Of a stretch of 64,000 nucleotides of DNA, positions 10,652 through 22,894 are shown one piece after another. The notes under the pieces were generated by a model, which was not told where the DNA came from, did not search any database, and was given only the letters and a program-made list of their open reading frames with translations. Made by a program: the position numbers and the translations under genes. The stretch lies in NCBI GenBank assembly GCA_024036415.1, contig JAMWET010005499.1:231001-295000 (forward strand), read 5' to 3'. The first letter of the stretch is position 1. Each line of letters begins with the position of its first letter. Source of the DNA: Prochilodus magdalenae (taxonomy: Eukaryota; Chordata; Actinopteri; Characiformes; Prochilodontidae).

Positions 10652-12082
10652 TGTTGTGCTATGTATTTACATGTGTCTTAATTTCCTTATAGAAACAGTA
10701 GCATTCAGATACTAGCTTGTTTTGTAATGTGACTCAGGAACAGACTAAATGAAAAAAGTTCATCAGGAGGATCTCATTTTTAATCATCCTATACAAACTT
10801 CTTTTTTTAAATCTCTTGACCATTATCAGTGCTTTGAATCGCATGATCTAAGGATTCTGTTTCATTGCTGTGATGCTGTTGCAATTGTTGTGGCAGAGCT
10901 GCAAGACACATACATTATGGAATTCAGGGAAAATGTAGTTTTAGGTTTATATCAAGCAAATGAAGTTCATACAAGTTTTATCATGTTAAGTCTGCAGTAA
11001 AGATGTGACTGGAATTAGCCAACATGTAAACAAGCAGATGGCAATCAGCTAATCACATAAATAATCACATAAACAATGTAAATTAGGTAAGTGCATGCTG
11101 TATCTGAAAGCTGCTACCACACTAGTACCAAAATGTACAGCATAATCATCAATTGCAGTGCTACATAACATGATACGCATAATTATGATTCATTGTGCTA
11201 AAGAGCCAGTTGCCTCTTACTTTGCATTTGTATTAATGGCAACAGAGTTTTCATTTATGCATGTAAAATGTAGGTTTAATCCATTAACGTGGTAAAAACA
11301 TCCCAAACTCTTATTGTTTTGATATGGCTGTGAATATACGCTATAAATGCTGACTACATTTTACTTCCACTCAGGTATATTACAGTTCCATTTGTATAGT
11401 TTAAAAGACTGCAAAGCACTTTCTTAACAAATATCTTTTTGCCACAAGAATTCAGCAAATCCATGATCTTTTATATACATAATTATTGTTGAGATTTTAG
11501 TGGGAAATACTGTGACATAAATTTGCATTTATATTCCCCACCTCAAGTCAAAGCCAGTTAAAAAAACACATTACCAGCACTGTATCTGCAACTGTAGCCT
11601 CTCTGTGTCCATAGTAGTCTTTTAGACTACAAGTAATATCATAGTAGTGATGTGCCTGCAAGTAGTTACTCTCTAATGTGCTAATCTCTGTAATAGCTCA
11701 GCAGGGAACCTGGGCGAGTGTAATGTAGCCACCTCAGGCTAATGGGTGTGAGTGGAGAAGGGGGACAGTGTGCTGACACTGCACATGGTGGTTGCTCCTA
11801 AAGTACCCAGGCGCCAACATAAGCTAGGAAGAGGGAACAGAGGAGTCAGGAAAAGATGACTGTACTGGAGAGAAATGCATGCGGCTCCTGTTTCTCTGTG
11901 AGGGTGTATGTGTATGTGTGTGGTTGCAGTGGTTGCAGCGTGCCTCGAAGAGAAAAACATCCTTCTTTAGGCCTGTGGGATCAGCCACAACACCACTGTG
12001 CATTCCTACTGATCCCTGTGTACTTACATACACAAGCTCAACCCACACGCATTCAGATATCATCTGAACCACAAGCTTATGC

Positions 12083-12310
12083 ATGCATATACAGTCCTGT
12101 GCAGAAGTCAAAATCCACTTTTCATTTATTTCATTTCCAGCCCAAAATGGTACCAGTTATTTATTTTTCAGTATTGTGAGGAAAATAGCACAGAAGGCTC
12201 AAAAACTAAATATGTCAACTGTTTCAGCATTTAGTGTGGCATCTTGACCGTGTTGACCTAGTTGTCTTCTCACAGTGGATGGTTATAGAGAAACACCTTT
12301 TTATGTGATA
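12083..12310. repeat. Degraded dispersed repeat (tentative)
   Basis: The segment starts with 'acagtcctgtgcagaagtc' and later has 'catttagtgtggcatcttgacc' and 'cacagtggatgg'. This resembles a repeat common in fish genomes that begins with a 'ctgtgcaaaagtc' phrase. The copy is diverged, its borders are approximate and its class is unknown. Confidence 0.4.
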
Positions 12311-15300
12311 ACACTGGTGTTGCACAAAATGTAGCATCACACATTGCAGTACCATTTTTTTATTTAAAAAAAAAAAAGCCATTTTTTATGTTGGACTTGC
12401 TGTCTTCAACACGTGTTTTTTTTTTACCTCTTTAGTGGACAATGTTGCAAAACTTTTACATTTTTACAATTTACAGATCTGTTAAAATATAAAATTTGGA
12501 ATGCAATTGTTTTCTCTAAATACCCAATCAGTGATTTCAGTATTCTAATACAGAAGCTTAAAATGGTAAACTCAAGTGCCTATGCACATTCTTAAAGGTC
12601 TCACAACCAGCAATCTATATCTTTATATATTATATGGAAGTTCAGTACAGTGCAAACTCCGTGTCACTTGTTTTTTAGGTAGTGTATTTGTGCTATATTT
12701 AGTTCACTTGGTTCAAAACAAAGAATAAAATAATATAAACTAATACCATTTATACATATATTTAACAAAATATGTTGTAAGCAAAAGTCGCACAAGTAAA
12801 ATGTCTGATTAGGCATATTTAATTATCTATATTACCTGTAACAAAATCCACAAAACTGCATAGTGCTGTTCTCTGTTCTGCCTGGGCTCACTGGTTTTAT
12901 TGATCTTGGTCTTGATTTATCTGTCTTGTGATATTAAAGCAATAAGCCACATGGCTCCCTGCGGTACCAAATAAAAACCCTGTAACACGGCTTTCAGTGG
13001 CTTTTCGTTTTTATAAACCTTGAACCTTGAACTGTAAACCTTGATGACTTAATACAAAGCATAATTTCTGTGTGCAGTCAAACGTGCATACATAGTGTTT
13101 TAGAATAACTGTAAACATGACACAGCCTCATTTAGAAACAAAACTAGCCCTTCTATGATTACCAATTTAGAGCTCATGAAGACATCATGAAACACATGCA
13201 TGTGTCCAAACAGCCTCTGCTAACCCATGTACCGAAATCATTATGCAGAGCGAAAGTGTGGGTTTATTCAGTCTTTAATTGGTTTAAATGTGCTTGGATT
13301 GCACTGCATTCATGCTTCAAACAGACAGCACCATAGTTCGGTTTGAAGTAAACCAAGACCAAACTGCTTAGGGAGTCTCGGCCCATGAGGTGCACCCCAG
13401 AATTTGATAGCTGCAATCTCACTTGCTTTAACAAACACTACCAACAAAGCAATCGCACCAGGGTTTGTTTAAATTGACCCAAACCAATTCGGGACATATC
13501 CTTACTTCCTTTGACTATACTATATCTAATCACCTCAGATATAACTTGGCTGCGGTGACAGGAAATGAAACAAATGAAGGGAGTTCTCTGACTTGGTACT
13601 ATACACTATTAAACAAGAGCAGAGAACAATCCTTCTTGATGGAAAAACAGAACATCTGGGAAACTCTTCCAGCTACTGAATATGCCATCTTGTTATGCAC
13701 AGTGTCCATTAACATGCAGCGAGCAAATCCAGAGACAATTTCACAAATGATCGAACAACGACTTGCGCTATCGTTGATAATTACAAACGAATAATTCAGC
13801 AGCAAGGGAACAAGGCAACAAATTTGCCTGATTGGCTGTAATGAAAAAAGGAAAAGACTTTGATTCCTGATTAAAACAGATATGTTGAGTATTCCATGTT
13901 GTACTGGCTTAACTGGCTCTTATCTGCCTCAATTACCTACGCAAAATCCACTTCATTTGCACCTAATAAACGTCGATAACAATCACAGATGTTGCAGGTT
14001 GCTAAGTTGGATTTACTTGCACACTTTGCATGCCAATGCTGACAATAGCAGCTCTGTAGTAACTTATTCATGCATTAAATATGCATTATGCAGAATTAGT
14101 GCTATGTTCTGAATATCATTTTCCAGAGGCAACAAATAAAGCATGTCACTCATTTGATAATGATACAAACAAAATTTAGAGGAAATGCACACTGTGTTTG
14201 TTTGATCATGCTGCCATTTTTTCTTTCATTAAAGGTTTGTTTAACATAACACAGCTAATGAGACTATACCAGCGCTAAAGTATGATGCAATTCAATTCTA
14301 TAATACTGTAACCTGGCCTCGGGTTTATTTTCCTCATTGTTATATATGCCATTTTGTGTAAGTGTATCTTATACAACATGGCTTTGAGTATTAACAGATA
14401 CTGATGAAAACGTAAGTATACATTTTATTCAGTATTTCAATTAATCTGGGCAAGTGTGTTTTTGCTTCCACAAACAAAATATACTATGAGAACAGATGCA
14501 AATTAATTCTAATTTTTTTTAAAGGATTTGGTGTTTTGTGTTTTGTTCCTGATTTCTCCTGGATCCCCCAGTCATCATTTGGATTCATTACATTCCATGA
14601 TCAGCACATGTTTTTTAACATAATACAGTATTGTTTACCCAAACTAGGTGTCGAGCTGCCATAAGGAGGGTGTGGAAATAGGTGGAAACAAACACACTGA
14701 TATAGATAAAAACTTTATATTAGAAATAATATTATTATATGTATGTATTATAGTATTTTGTGTTGTGTCGCCAGACAAACTGTTATTTAATTAAAACATT
14801 CAGAAAGGCAGTGACAGTAGTTTGAGATGCAGAGTACAGATACATGTACAGAAGGAGAATGTCACTTTCTGAAGAGATCACGTAAATCATGTATCTGAAC
14901 CACAATGTGAACTAAAAAAAAGCCCTGGACTTGGGGCAGGGCAGATCTACACCGCTACCAGCTTTCCAGACCCAGATCAAACCTGGCCTTGGAAATTCTC
15001 TATTACTCTAACAATTTTAGTCTCGTACTACGCCAAAATAGCTTTACTCATTTCCCTAAAGGGATGATGAAAAAACATACACGGTTCCCCAAATGTAGTA
15101 AATGAACCTAGGCATGGTTTGTTTCAGGTATTTGCTTCTTTAGGTTTGGAATGGAGCTACGAGGCTAATGTTGCTAACAAGTAATGAAAGCTTTGTGTAA
15201 ACTGCATGCCTAAATCATCACACTTGCTTCAAAGTTTGCCAGCTGGCTTATATGATTTCTACAAAAATAGACAAATGCAGAAGCTGTAGTCTGATATTTG

Positions 15301-16194
15301 CCTGGATTTTTGTGTAAAAAAAAAAGATTTTTTACCAAAGTATTACTGTAAAGGGCCAATTTTATACACTTTCTTGTACTTTATTTGTCCCCCAAGGTCA
15401 ATTTCTAACGTTTGTGTAATAATCTATTTTCACATTACATAGGCCGTTTAAGTTACGGTGCCTTTAACACAGATACATGTAAATGTCCTGTGTTCTAAAA
15501 GGGCCTGTATTGTACATCACTCAAACCTGAAACACTCCTTATAACTTGAATGAGGGCTGGTATATACTTTAACAATGTTTACAAACAACATCCAATTTAT
15601 TTTTAAAAGAACAGCTAGGGACATTCTGTTTTTTAATATATGGGTCCTTTAAAGGTCAAAAGACAAGAAGGCTTTCTGTTAAAACAGATAATTCAGCTGG
15701 AGGTGCAGGTAACAGAATATACAGGTGCAGTTTCCTCTGGCTCATTACTCTCTGGAGAATGAGTAGGCTATTCAAAGGTGTTTTGCACCCATTCGAGTGG
15801 AATTGATTGTTCGCAGCCTCTCGCTCAAATACTAAATGATGCTTTAACAGGCCGGGAAGAGAGGGCTCCTCGATGGGAAAAGCCTCTTGTCACTAATGCA
15901 CTCTCAGTGGTGCAAGAGTTCCCCAGCTTCACTCACACAGGAAAGGGCTCTTTGTTTAATGCTGGAAACAAATTCACTGTGTTTAAGCTTCCTTTTTACA
16001 ACCTCAGCCATTTTCCTCAAGCGTTCTTGTCAACAACAAAGGTTTGCAAAAATAGCACAGAATGCCAAAAAGTTTTTACACCATTTATACCAACTAAAAT
16101 ATTGCATTTGGTGTACAAAGTTTTATCAGTGATAAACAAGCTTGAATTAATGGACTGTCGTCTGAAAAAAGAATAGAATGATGTACAGCATGTT

Positions 16195-16218
16195 TAGACG
16201 TCACGTTAGACGTCACGT
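16195..16218. promoter_or_regulatory. Tandem 12-bp duplication containing CRE-like GACGTCAC
   Basis: Two exact adjacent copies of tagacgtcacgt (16195-16206 and 16207-16218). Each contains GACGTCAC, one base short of the CREB/ATF palindrome TGACGTCA. The duplication is directly visible; a regulatory role is only possible. Confidence 0.35.
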
Positions 16219-18796
16219 TACTGAGAACAGAAAATGAGTAACTACCGCTCTGTGTTGTTGTGAGCTCAGGGGTCTTTTTTAAATATAGCTTTGAAGCCAA
16301 ACAATAACAATGTCAGCTGGAAGCTAAATCTATCTGAACCTACTGAACTGGGTCAAACCTCATTAAGAACTCATTAAGTGAGTTAGAAAAGTTGCAGTTA
16401 CCTTTTATCATTTATTGTGTTGTCATAAGTTAAAATCTAGCAGAACTTTTTTTGCATTTTAAATGATCTGGTTGAGAAAATCTTGTTGGCCACAGAAGCT
16501 TTTGTGGTCAGTTGTGTGAGTTAGAAAAGGTTGAGAACCTCTGGTCTGAAGTTTGCCCTAATGGGAGGTCACAAGTTTGAATCCCAGCAATTTGTGAGCC
16601 AACAAAAAGCATCGTTATCAACAATACATTCAATAATATCAATGAAATCATGGGTCAGCAATATTGGTACATTTTAAGCAAGGCATCTATAGTTACAGTT
16701 ACATTGTTTTAATTTTTAGAAATTTTATGTCGATTTTTTTTTATATTCAAAAGTACACAATTTCAGCCAGGTTTTTAATTAATACACAAAAGTAGAAAAC
16801 TTTTTTACTTTAACTTTTAAATTTACTTTAATCAGAGATTTCCAAACCAGCCGCTCTTGGAAAGCCACTATCCAACAGATTTGACTGATTTATTAACATT
16901 CTGTAGGACATTGTATTAGAAACGCTGAATTACTGTGAAAAAAGTCTCTTTGTAACAAAACCTCTGTGAGAAAAATGTAAAGTTGCACTGAATGAAGGCG
17001 GTGAATAACAAAAGGATGTGATGTAAAGACAACAGGAAGTGTTCCCGCCACATCTGTCACACTATGGCCATCTAAAAATCCAACAAGGCTGGTTAGGCCA
17101 CAGTTGTCCAAATGTATGCACCACACCTACTAGACTTCAAGCTGCCATTCAAAAGAACGTATAAAAAACTAAATAAGTACCTAACACTAAATACTGACTG
17201 ACAAAAAGGACAAAAAAGAAATAAAGGAAATACTAAAAAAGTCCTGAATACCTTTACCTGCCATATTCATTAGTTTTCATTAGTAAACCTGCTCATAACT
17301 GCTGGTTAATGTATTTTTCTTGATGGATACAAATTAATAAATGATAAATGTTTTACATGTGATGAGCAAATTTTAGGTCTCTGCATTCGACAAGGCTAAT
17401 GATCAGACCGTCAGGGTGTAATCGGTAATGTCTGATTTCATTCATTTCTGCTTTTATCATCAGAGAAGAAATACATAATAGACTTGGTTCCTTTATTGTT
17501 TCAGAATCACTTGAGGAAATCTGATGATGCGAGTCTATATGGTCTTTTATATATAAAGGGAGAATAACCCTTCTATTTTTAAATGAAACATTATTGTGAG
17601 ACTAACTGCTGCAGCTTTTCAGCCTTCTAATCAACCAACTAAACTATTTTGTTAGTACTTGGTGCATGTATGTAATTCCGATTAGATTTGTTCTTCATTT
17701 CTTTTCAAGGCTATGAACTATACAGCCAGAGAGGATGCAATAGGTGGGCTGGTCAGCCCGCCCCCTCCTGTCCAGCTGCCACTGCTTGTTTCTCAGTGTG
17801 GATAGTAAAGTGTTCCCTGTAGAGCTTTCCAACTTCCAACATACACATACACATTGACAAACTACAAGTGATCCATCCAGCTGTGCATGCTACCACCAGC
17901 TGATCCATCACGATGAGCTGCTTAGAGATCTATACAGAGCTGGAATGAGTGTATCTATCCACCACCTCTGGTACCTCTTTTCTCCCTCCATATCTTTGTT
18001 GAACCAACTAGTTGCTTTGCTCTATGAGTTGACTCAGGTCAATGAGCAACAGGGACAAGAGAGCCTTTTCTTTATGCTACGTGCATTATTCCCCCTTGTT
18101 ATTAATGCGGAATTTCACCTAATGTTTCACCTTAATTAATCTTTGATATGTAAATAAATTAATTCAGAGTATGATGTTGTACTGTTGATGTACAGTGTTA
18201 GTTTGAATATACTTCTTTCCTTACATTGCCCTGCATGCACCACTCTACCATTGATGAATAAACAACACAACACATTTCTCAGTACAGAGCATAGAGTCTA
18301 AACACAGCTGGCATATCTGTTCTTTCTTGAAAACAACAGAAAACATAAATCCCAGTCCCCCCAAATCATCACACCTAAATTCAACACACATGTGCCTTAA
18401 ACCTCTGTGTTGTTAAATAATCTGATTTTCTATCTGAATTTCTATCACTCTGTGACAGGGTAGTTGCTACCAGTCTTTCTAGCTTTGAGATTAGGGATAC
18501 ACTGATACAACTTTTCTAGTTTCATTATCAGCACTGATACATAAACGGTTAAACACTTTTAATACTTATAATTTTTATCACTTAACAAAAAAACCTTGAT
18601 TAAAGTCTAATTAAAAGTATCCAAAGACATCTAAGCAGTCTTTAACTCACTCTGCCCCTCTACACTAATATAAAGACTTACATCTTAGACCGAACAGCAT
18701 CTGTATAACCTCTTAAACTGTTTCTGTTTTTTTCTCCAGTGACAGGTATGCCGCTATGTTGTGTAGGATCAAGGCTGACTAAAGTTCTGTGATCAC

Positions 18797-18971
18797 CTGC
18801 TGTAGTAGGAATCCACTCCCAGGGCTTCACGGGCATTAGCGATGTGCTGCTCCAGTGAAGATCCACCACCACTACCTGCCTGTAAAGAGCCACCTCCAGC
18901 TTCCTGGAAGTCGGATGTCCCGGTCTCAGATGCTCCTTCACCCAGATACACTTCATGGAACTTCAGGATAC
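18797..18971 (-). CDS. ttc28: ttc28 exon g: Gly/Ser-rich linker
   Basis: Exon of 175 nt, phase 1 in and phase 2 out (AGC AG|GTGATC). The acceptor is gccacacag above 18971. It encodes GILKFHEVYLGEG, a flexible Gly/Ser-rich stretch (GGGSLQAGSGGGSS), and then EQHIANAREALGVDSYYSR. The flanking parts are conserved in vertebrate TTC28 while the Gly/Ser part differs, as expected for a disordered loop. A longer open frame overlaps here on the same strand (18956-18678) but in the wrong frame; the phase-consistent reading is the one given. Confidence 0.95.
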
Positions 18972-21689
18972 CTGTGTGGCAGAGCAGGGCAGAATACAGT
19001 CAGCTGTATTTCCACTTAGCCATAAAGGAAGCCTTCTGGTATACGATACGCAATTTGCAAATTGTAGCACATCACTATTTTCATATAATATACAAAACAT
19101 CAGTGCCTTAATTTGACTGCCATCATTCATTTTCTTTAATTGGCCATTGATATTTAAAAGTAGATGGTTTAAACTGTAAAGTCTGTCCTTCCATGACAGT
19201 CTGGCACAACACATTTGAGGTTGACGTGGTGTTAAGGGCGGTCGTCGTAATGATCTGTGTGCATATAGTGTGCCGTGCAGCTGTGTGTCAATGGTGCTGG
19301 TATTAACTGGATGACTAATGGAGGGCATTGCTGCAGTGTAATGTCCGCAGTTGTGACTGTCTTCACCTGTGCTGTTATACATGGTTACTTTATTTTGTTT
19401 ATTTTGTAATAAATACAGAAAGCATGCACATGTGTAGTGGATGGAACACTCTTTATTTTAAAGGTCATGTACAATATGAAAGGCCTAATTGGAATAGATT
19501 CAGACTTCAGAGCAGCTATCGATTAACAATTTATTTTGCTTCCTCAGGTAGAGAATGGAACAGTGAGCAGACGTAGCAAGTTCACTACAGTCACATATGA
19601 CATTTACCACCACACATAATGCTATCCTCCTGTGTTGAGCTGGGTCAATAGCTCATGCTACAAGGACACCACACATCCTTTAAGAAGCAGCAGAAGATCA
19701 GCAAAAAGAGGTCAGTGTAAATACGTATTCCGATACAGCTGCGTCTCTGGAGTAAGCAGTGTTTAAGCGGACGTGTGTCTGACAGTGCGATGCCTATATC
19801 CGTCTCTGTGCTGAATGCCACATGTATATGTGTGTGTGTGCACGAGTGTGAAATGCAGAGAGACGAACTGGGAGGCAGGTGGTGGCACTGCCGGGGGGAA
19901 ATTGCAGAGGTTAAATCACAGGAACAGAACAAGCAGACAGGCAGCTCACACAGCGCTTATGGGTTTGCGTTAATTCACAGCTTTTTACCAGCTCCTCCAA
20001 GCAGCAGGCATCAGACACTGAGCTGCAGGGAACAGAAGGTGTGAGGGATATGGCTGCTTGAAACAAATTGATGAACTGTGTGTGTGTGCATGTGTGACAC
20101 GCGGAGAGCATAAAGACTACAGACTGTAGTAAATCCTTAGTCTTGAATGATTTGTTAGCTCGATATTAAGGTTACAGAGTAACCTGCTGTATCAAAATAA
20201 GAACTCTGGACATTGGGCCAAAAACAGCTGGCAATAAAATAAAATAAAAAATAAATAAATAAAATAAAATAAATTAAAATAACTTTTCAATACAGTGTTA
20301 TACACCAACAGTGCATGATATGCTAAACGCTAATAATGCAACAAAATGTGCAAAAAAGAACTTGAGCTCCCGTTAAAACTGAAGTGCATAGCTGTTTGGC
20401 TTCTTTAGGGTCACACATTTTTTTAATTTTTCTTCTGCGCATTTGGATGGAGAAATAGAAGCAGAGCTGGTAACCCAGTGTTTACAACAAAAGCAGACTT
20501 CAGTGACATTCTTCCAGAGCTATTTCCCCCACACAGAGAAATGTGAAGATCTGTGAAGTGTTAAGATAAAGTTAAGATTTAGTTCTTTAATTCCTTTTTA
20601 ATTTAAGTACTAAGATACTTTTTATTTGACTTTCAGACAGTTACTAGTGACCTGGCCTGGGTAGCAACCATTATTTTTACATATGTTTCCAGATTAACAC
20701 ATAGTTCAAAGACTGGTCTTGCTGGTATTGTGTATCTTTGACTGGTGCTTTAAGTCCTACAACTAACTTAGCACTTTAGACCATTTTAGTTAGACCTATT
20801 GTAGAACGACGGTATAATTTAAGGTGCAAAATCTGAATACAAAGCTGGTAGCTGGTGAAGGGAACTACTGCTGTTTTTTAAACATTATTTTATTCATTTT
20901 TGTACAAGCTTTATGGTTGACACTTTATTGGGGACCTATTAAGCCAAACATTTTTGGTGGTTGAAATTTTGGCACATCCTCAGCAAAAAGGGCAGCTGTA
21001 AAATCCCAATATTTTTAAGCATCTACGTTCAGTGCTACTAAAAAAAAAGTAATTTGCAATTATTTACACAACATGACACAGAGGTTTATTAACAGAACCA
21101 ACAAGACTGCTAAGACTTCTGAGAAGCCCCACCCTGTGTAGTAATATCTTAGCAATATCTAAGACTTTGAGCGGATTAAGACCTGACCTGACCATGCATA
21201 TTTGTTAGCAAGCATTGTTCAACTAAAACTACTGTAGTCCATTTAACTTTTGAACAGCTGATGGTCATCATTTGGAATGTCAAGCTGCTTAAAATTTGCT
21301 GTGTGTTCATATGGCATATGTATTGAACCCTACATTGCCTGAGAATGTGTGCATGTGTGGTTTTGAGCTTAGTTCTGTTAGCCAGACAGGGACTCAGCAT
21401 GGCTACAGATTTGGTCCCCGCCTACTTGTCCATGTGGGTGCTGGGTTTGTCTCACACTTCTGCCTCCCAACAGAGATCCGTCCATCTATCAAACCATTAA
21501 TCCATTCAACCAGTACCTCACAGATGGCTGGATGGGTGGATGGCTGATCTGGATTGTTTTTTTGTTCATAGGTTTTGTGAATCTCTTTCGAAACTCTATT
21601 GTTCCGTAGCATTAATTAAAATACTCACTAGGCATCTTTGTATGACATGAGCATGTCAATCTGGTCAGTGTGCTTGTGTGCTGTCCTAC
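18972..21689. other. 2.7 kb intron between ttc28 exons f and g
   Basis: No gene is supported. It contains an A-rich (AAATA/AAATAA)n tract near 20235-20282 and a short GATGGATGG-type run near 21524-21545. Several overlapping open frames at 19645-20111 on both strands are unrecognised. Confidence 0.55.
20235..20282. repeat. A-rich (AAATA/AAAT)n simple repeat
   Basis: An uninterrupted A/T tract built of AAATA and AAAT units, in the intron between exons f and g. Confidence 0.85.
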
Positions 21690-21908
21690 CTGAGCCAGGT
21701 GCCAGTAGCCAGCTGTACAGGTAGCCAGCCGCCAGTGAGAAGTAGAGAACCAGGGCCCGCTGACTGTTGACAGTATCCAAGATGTGCTCCACGGTGACAG
21801 GTGTGTAGGGGTCTGAGTCTTGCTGGCCTGTTTGCCGCTCCACCAGGAGGTCAGCAAAGGCCCGTGTGCGACCTCGCTCCGCCACCGCCAGTGCCTCATC
21901 ATGGTGAC
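21690..21908 (-). CDS. ttc28: ttc28 exon f: TPR-to-CHAT bridge
   Basis: Exon of 219 nt, phase 1 in (G|GT) and phase 1 out (TCA G|GTAGGA). The acceptor is gaactcag above 21908. It encodes GHHDEALAVAERGRTRAFAD, then LLVERQTGQQDSDPYTPVTV and LVLYFSLAAGYLYSWLLAPG. AERGRTRAFADLL matches the 'A.ERGRARALADLL' helix that precedes CHAT domains in many TPR-CHAT proteins. The YFSLAAGYLYSWLL stretch corresponds to the early beta-strand region where CHAT proteins carry 'L.Y.v....LY.wvi'. The CHAT module therefore probably begins here. Frame and splice phases agree on both sides. Confidence 0.97.
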
Positions 21909-22764
21909 CTGAGTTCAGTAGATGATTTGGATCAACACAGCGGCATGTGCTGACCAGCTGGCCCAAAATACTAATACAAGATTAGGCTCTTACAGCCCAC
22001 TGGCTATATAAGTTCGGATGGAAAAGGTTATATGTGTTTCTGGATCCAAATTCTCAGATTAAATATGGGCTCCATCTGCTATTTTTTAATATAGTGCTAA
22101 TGCATTTAGCGTGTATCTAAGCTTGAAATAACAGCTTAATGAAAAATCCCCACAATAATGCCAAATGTAGTTGATTAGCCAAGGCATGTTTGGCATCTGA
22201 AGTTTAATTCTTTACTCCTGGAGCTACGGGGCTGATTAGCACCACATATTGTATGAAAGATGGTTATTTATGAAACCTAACAATAGTACAGCCAAATTTC
22301 AGCCTTCAAGATAACTGCTGCAACTGTTTTTAGCTGTTATGTACTGTTTGTCCTTTTTTAAAGAACACTACAACAATATAATGGAAAAATCCACATAAGC
22401 AAGTCTGCATAAGTTATTCTCATATTAATATAAGCATGCAGTTGGCACAGTTCATATTAGTGCATTATTCACTTCAAATACTTACTAATCACATTAGATT
22501 TGTGGCTCCAGTGCCAAACTAAAGAGGTACACTTTGGACACTAAACTTGTCTTGGCTGATGGACTACATTTGGGGAAATGGGAAAGATGCGTAATTAAGA
22601 TTCTTTGCTGAAATCACAATTCATTAGTTTATTGGTGTAGTGTTGAAAACAATCAGACTGTGGAAGCCGAAAGCACGTAAAGCATGTAATCGGTCATTTT
22701 GGGCCTAACAATAGTGCAGTACTGTAGCCTACTGTACAGAGAGACGTAGTGAGATGGCCCCTAC
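21909..22764. repeat. Intron e-f with fragments of a dispersed repeat
   Basis: The stretch at 22537-22575 (tttggacactaaacttgtcttggctgat) recurs at 59627-59660 with few changes (aaacatg for aaacttg). The phrase gagctacggggct at 22220 is like gagctacgaggct at 15152. These point to one dispersed repeat family with partial copies. Borders are uncertain. No gene is seen. Confidence 0.5.
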
Positions 22765-22894
22765 CGAGGCTGACGAGGACTCTCTGGAGAGCCTGGTATG
22801 AGGAGGTTTGAAGGTCGAACAGGGAGAGCTTGTAGTCAGTGCTGTGCTGAGCCTCATGGCGAATGGTTTCAAACAGAGCAGAGGCCCGGTATAA
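22765..22894 (-). CDS. ttc28: ttc28 exon e: helical bridge after TPR array
   Basis: Exon of 130 nt, phase 0 in and phase 1 out. The acceptor is tccttcag above 22894 and the donor is G|GTAGGG at 22764. It encodes LYRASALFETIRHEAQHSTD and then a stretch ending SSYQALQRVLVSLG. This segment is nearly invariant in vertebrate TTC28 as I know it. It resembles a helical repeat typical of proteins in which TPRs precede a CHAT domain (LY.AS..FE.IR...). It joins in frame to the exons on either side. Confidence 0.96.

Larger units (their letters stand above)
9382..18796. other. 9.4 kb intron between ttc28 exons g and h
   Basis: An A+T-rich intron with no supported gene. It contains a (TATG)n run, a stretch like a common fish repeat at 12083-12310, a possible SINE-head fragment near 16545-16605 and a tandem GACGTCAC motif at 16195-16218. 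At 18493-18540, 'agggatacactgatac' resembles the end of a degraded hAT-type repeat. Open frames at 13465-13794, 15778-16176 and elsewhere show no domain. Confidence 0.5.

Noticed and set aside
15778..16176. 132-codon plus-strand frame
   Set aside because: No recognisable domain, no splice context and an A+T-rich intronic setting; treated as chance.
16545..16605. B-box-like 'aagtttgaatccc' suggesting a SINE head
   Set aside because: Only about 20 bases resemble a pol III promoter and no tail is visible; too little to annotate.
18678..18956. 92-codon minus-strand frame starting MKCIWVKEHL
   Set aside because: Overlaps exon g in a different frame; the frame agreeing with splice phases gives the conserved FHEVYLGEG...EQHIANAREALG sequence.
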